The notes under the pieces: model-generated | Database searches by the model: none | What the model saw: only the letters and a program-made list of their open reading frames with translations | What the model was told of the DNA's origin: nothing | Shown: positions 63,801-64,000 of the stretch, piece by piece | Layout of the letters: every line of letters begins with the position of its first letter | Numbering within the stretch: the stretch's first letter is position 1 | Assembly: GCA_029866005.1 (NCBI GenBank) | Contig: JARXAE010000004.1 | Coordinates: 62,001-126,000 of the forward strand | DNA length: 64,000 nt | Direction of reading: 5' to 3' | Source: Fimbriimonas sp. | GTDB lineage: Bacteria; Armatimonadota; Fimbriimonadia; Fimbriimonadales; Fimbriimonadaceae | Made by a program: the position numbers and the translations under genes

Positions 63801-64000
63801 CTCAAAACCCCCAGTTTCTTTTTTGCTTCGTCGGCGGTGATTTCGCCTTTCTCAAGCTGTTCCAAAATCTTCTTACGCTTGTCGGCGTTCTTGTCGGTGC
63901 GCTCCCTTGCCTCAATAGGGCTTAAGTTCAGCGCACCAAGCAAAGTGTCGAGCCTTGCCCGGGCCGTGGGATAGCTGATTCCTAGTTCTCGCTCCACGCC
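63797..64000 (-). CDS. DUF2089 domain protein (5' end beyond window)
   Basis: Only the last about 67 residues are visible, since the gene continues past the right edge. It shows the DUF2089 helix-turn-helix pattern ELGISYPTARARLDTLLGAL and a C-terminal SHOCT-like helix hairpin (KKILEQLEKGEITADEAKKKL) resembling the one at the start of the next protein. DUF2089 proteins are putative transcription regulators often paired with DUF4097 genes. The stop overlaps the next start by 4 bases, so the two are coupled. Confidence 0.8.
   Translation of the reverse strand, partial: GVERELGISYPTARARLDTLLGALNLSPIEARERTDKNADKRKKILEQLEKGEITADEAKKKLGVLS

Overview
The window looks like a chromosomal segment of a Fimbriimonas-like member of the Armatimonadota (class Fimbriimonadia). 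This is an inference from gene content. The signs are two near-identical prepilin N-termini of the type multiplied in that group, a PEP-CTERM protein, futalosine-pathway menaquinone synthesis (MqnC), a HspR/CbpA heat-shock pair, and moderately GC-rich DNA with housekeeping genes scattered on both strands. No rRNA, CRISPR array, insertion sequence or prophage was seen. One tRNA gene with a CAT anticodon is present.

Layout. 1-7.1 kb: a prepilin, birA, nadC, a hypothetical, mutY, pyrF, a flagellar trio (FliJ-like, lytic transglycosylase, MotE-like) and an acetyltransferase. 7.2-16 kb: the tRNA, lepB, rplS, an acetyltransferase, a second prepilin, two small membrane proteins, dnaN, an ECF sigma factor with a small partner, mqnC, a hypothetical and an EVE protein. 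16-25 kb: a secreted beta-propeller, a two-gene unit of a membrane HhH protein and a Lys-rich secreted protein, an acyl-CoA dehydrogenase, a SRPBCC protein, rpsD, hisB and two PspB-like small proteins. 25-34 kb: rpoB-rpoC. 34-42 kb: a YHYH protein, a cbpA-hspR operon, a tandem duplication carrying two HDOD genes and a broken rseP tail, then rseP-dxr and rpmB. 42-50 kb: a small repeat peptide, purF with a phosphoglycerate-mutase-like partner, an outer-membrane-like protein, pdhA-pdhB and glnA. 50-59.6 kb: F-type ATP synthase split into atpDC on the plus strand and an atpZ-atpI-atpBEFHAG operon on the minus strand, facing each other across four genes. 59.6-64 kb: an esterase interrupted by an in-frame TGA, a lipoprotein, a HAF-repeat protein, rsmG and a DUF2089-DUF4097 pair.

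The most interesting items are: the esterase whose only visible lesion is one in-frame TGA; the tandem HDOD/rseP-tail duplication; a HAIR-like operator upstream of cbpA-hspR; an apparently degenerate ApgM-type protein coupled to purF; the split ATP synthase locus; a small QPIG-repeat peptide whose start codon lies in alternative base-pairings; and an rpoB leader hairpin that covers its ribosome binding site. No wholly new multi-gene system could be shown. Start codons were chosen by family length, ribosome binding sites and overlaps, and several are uncertain as stated.
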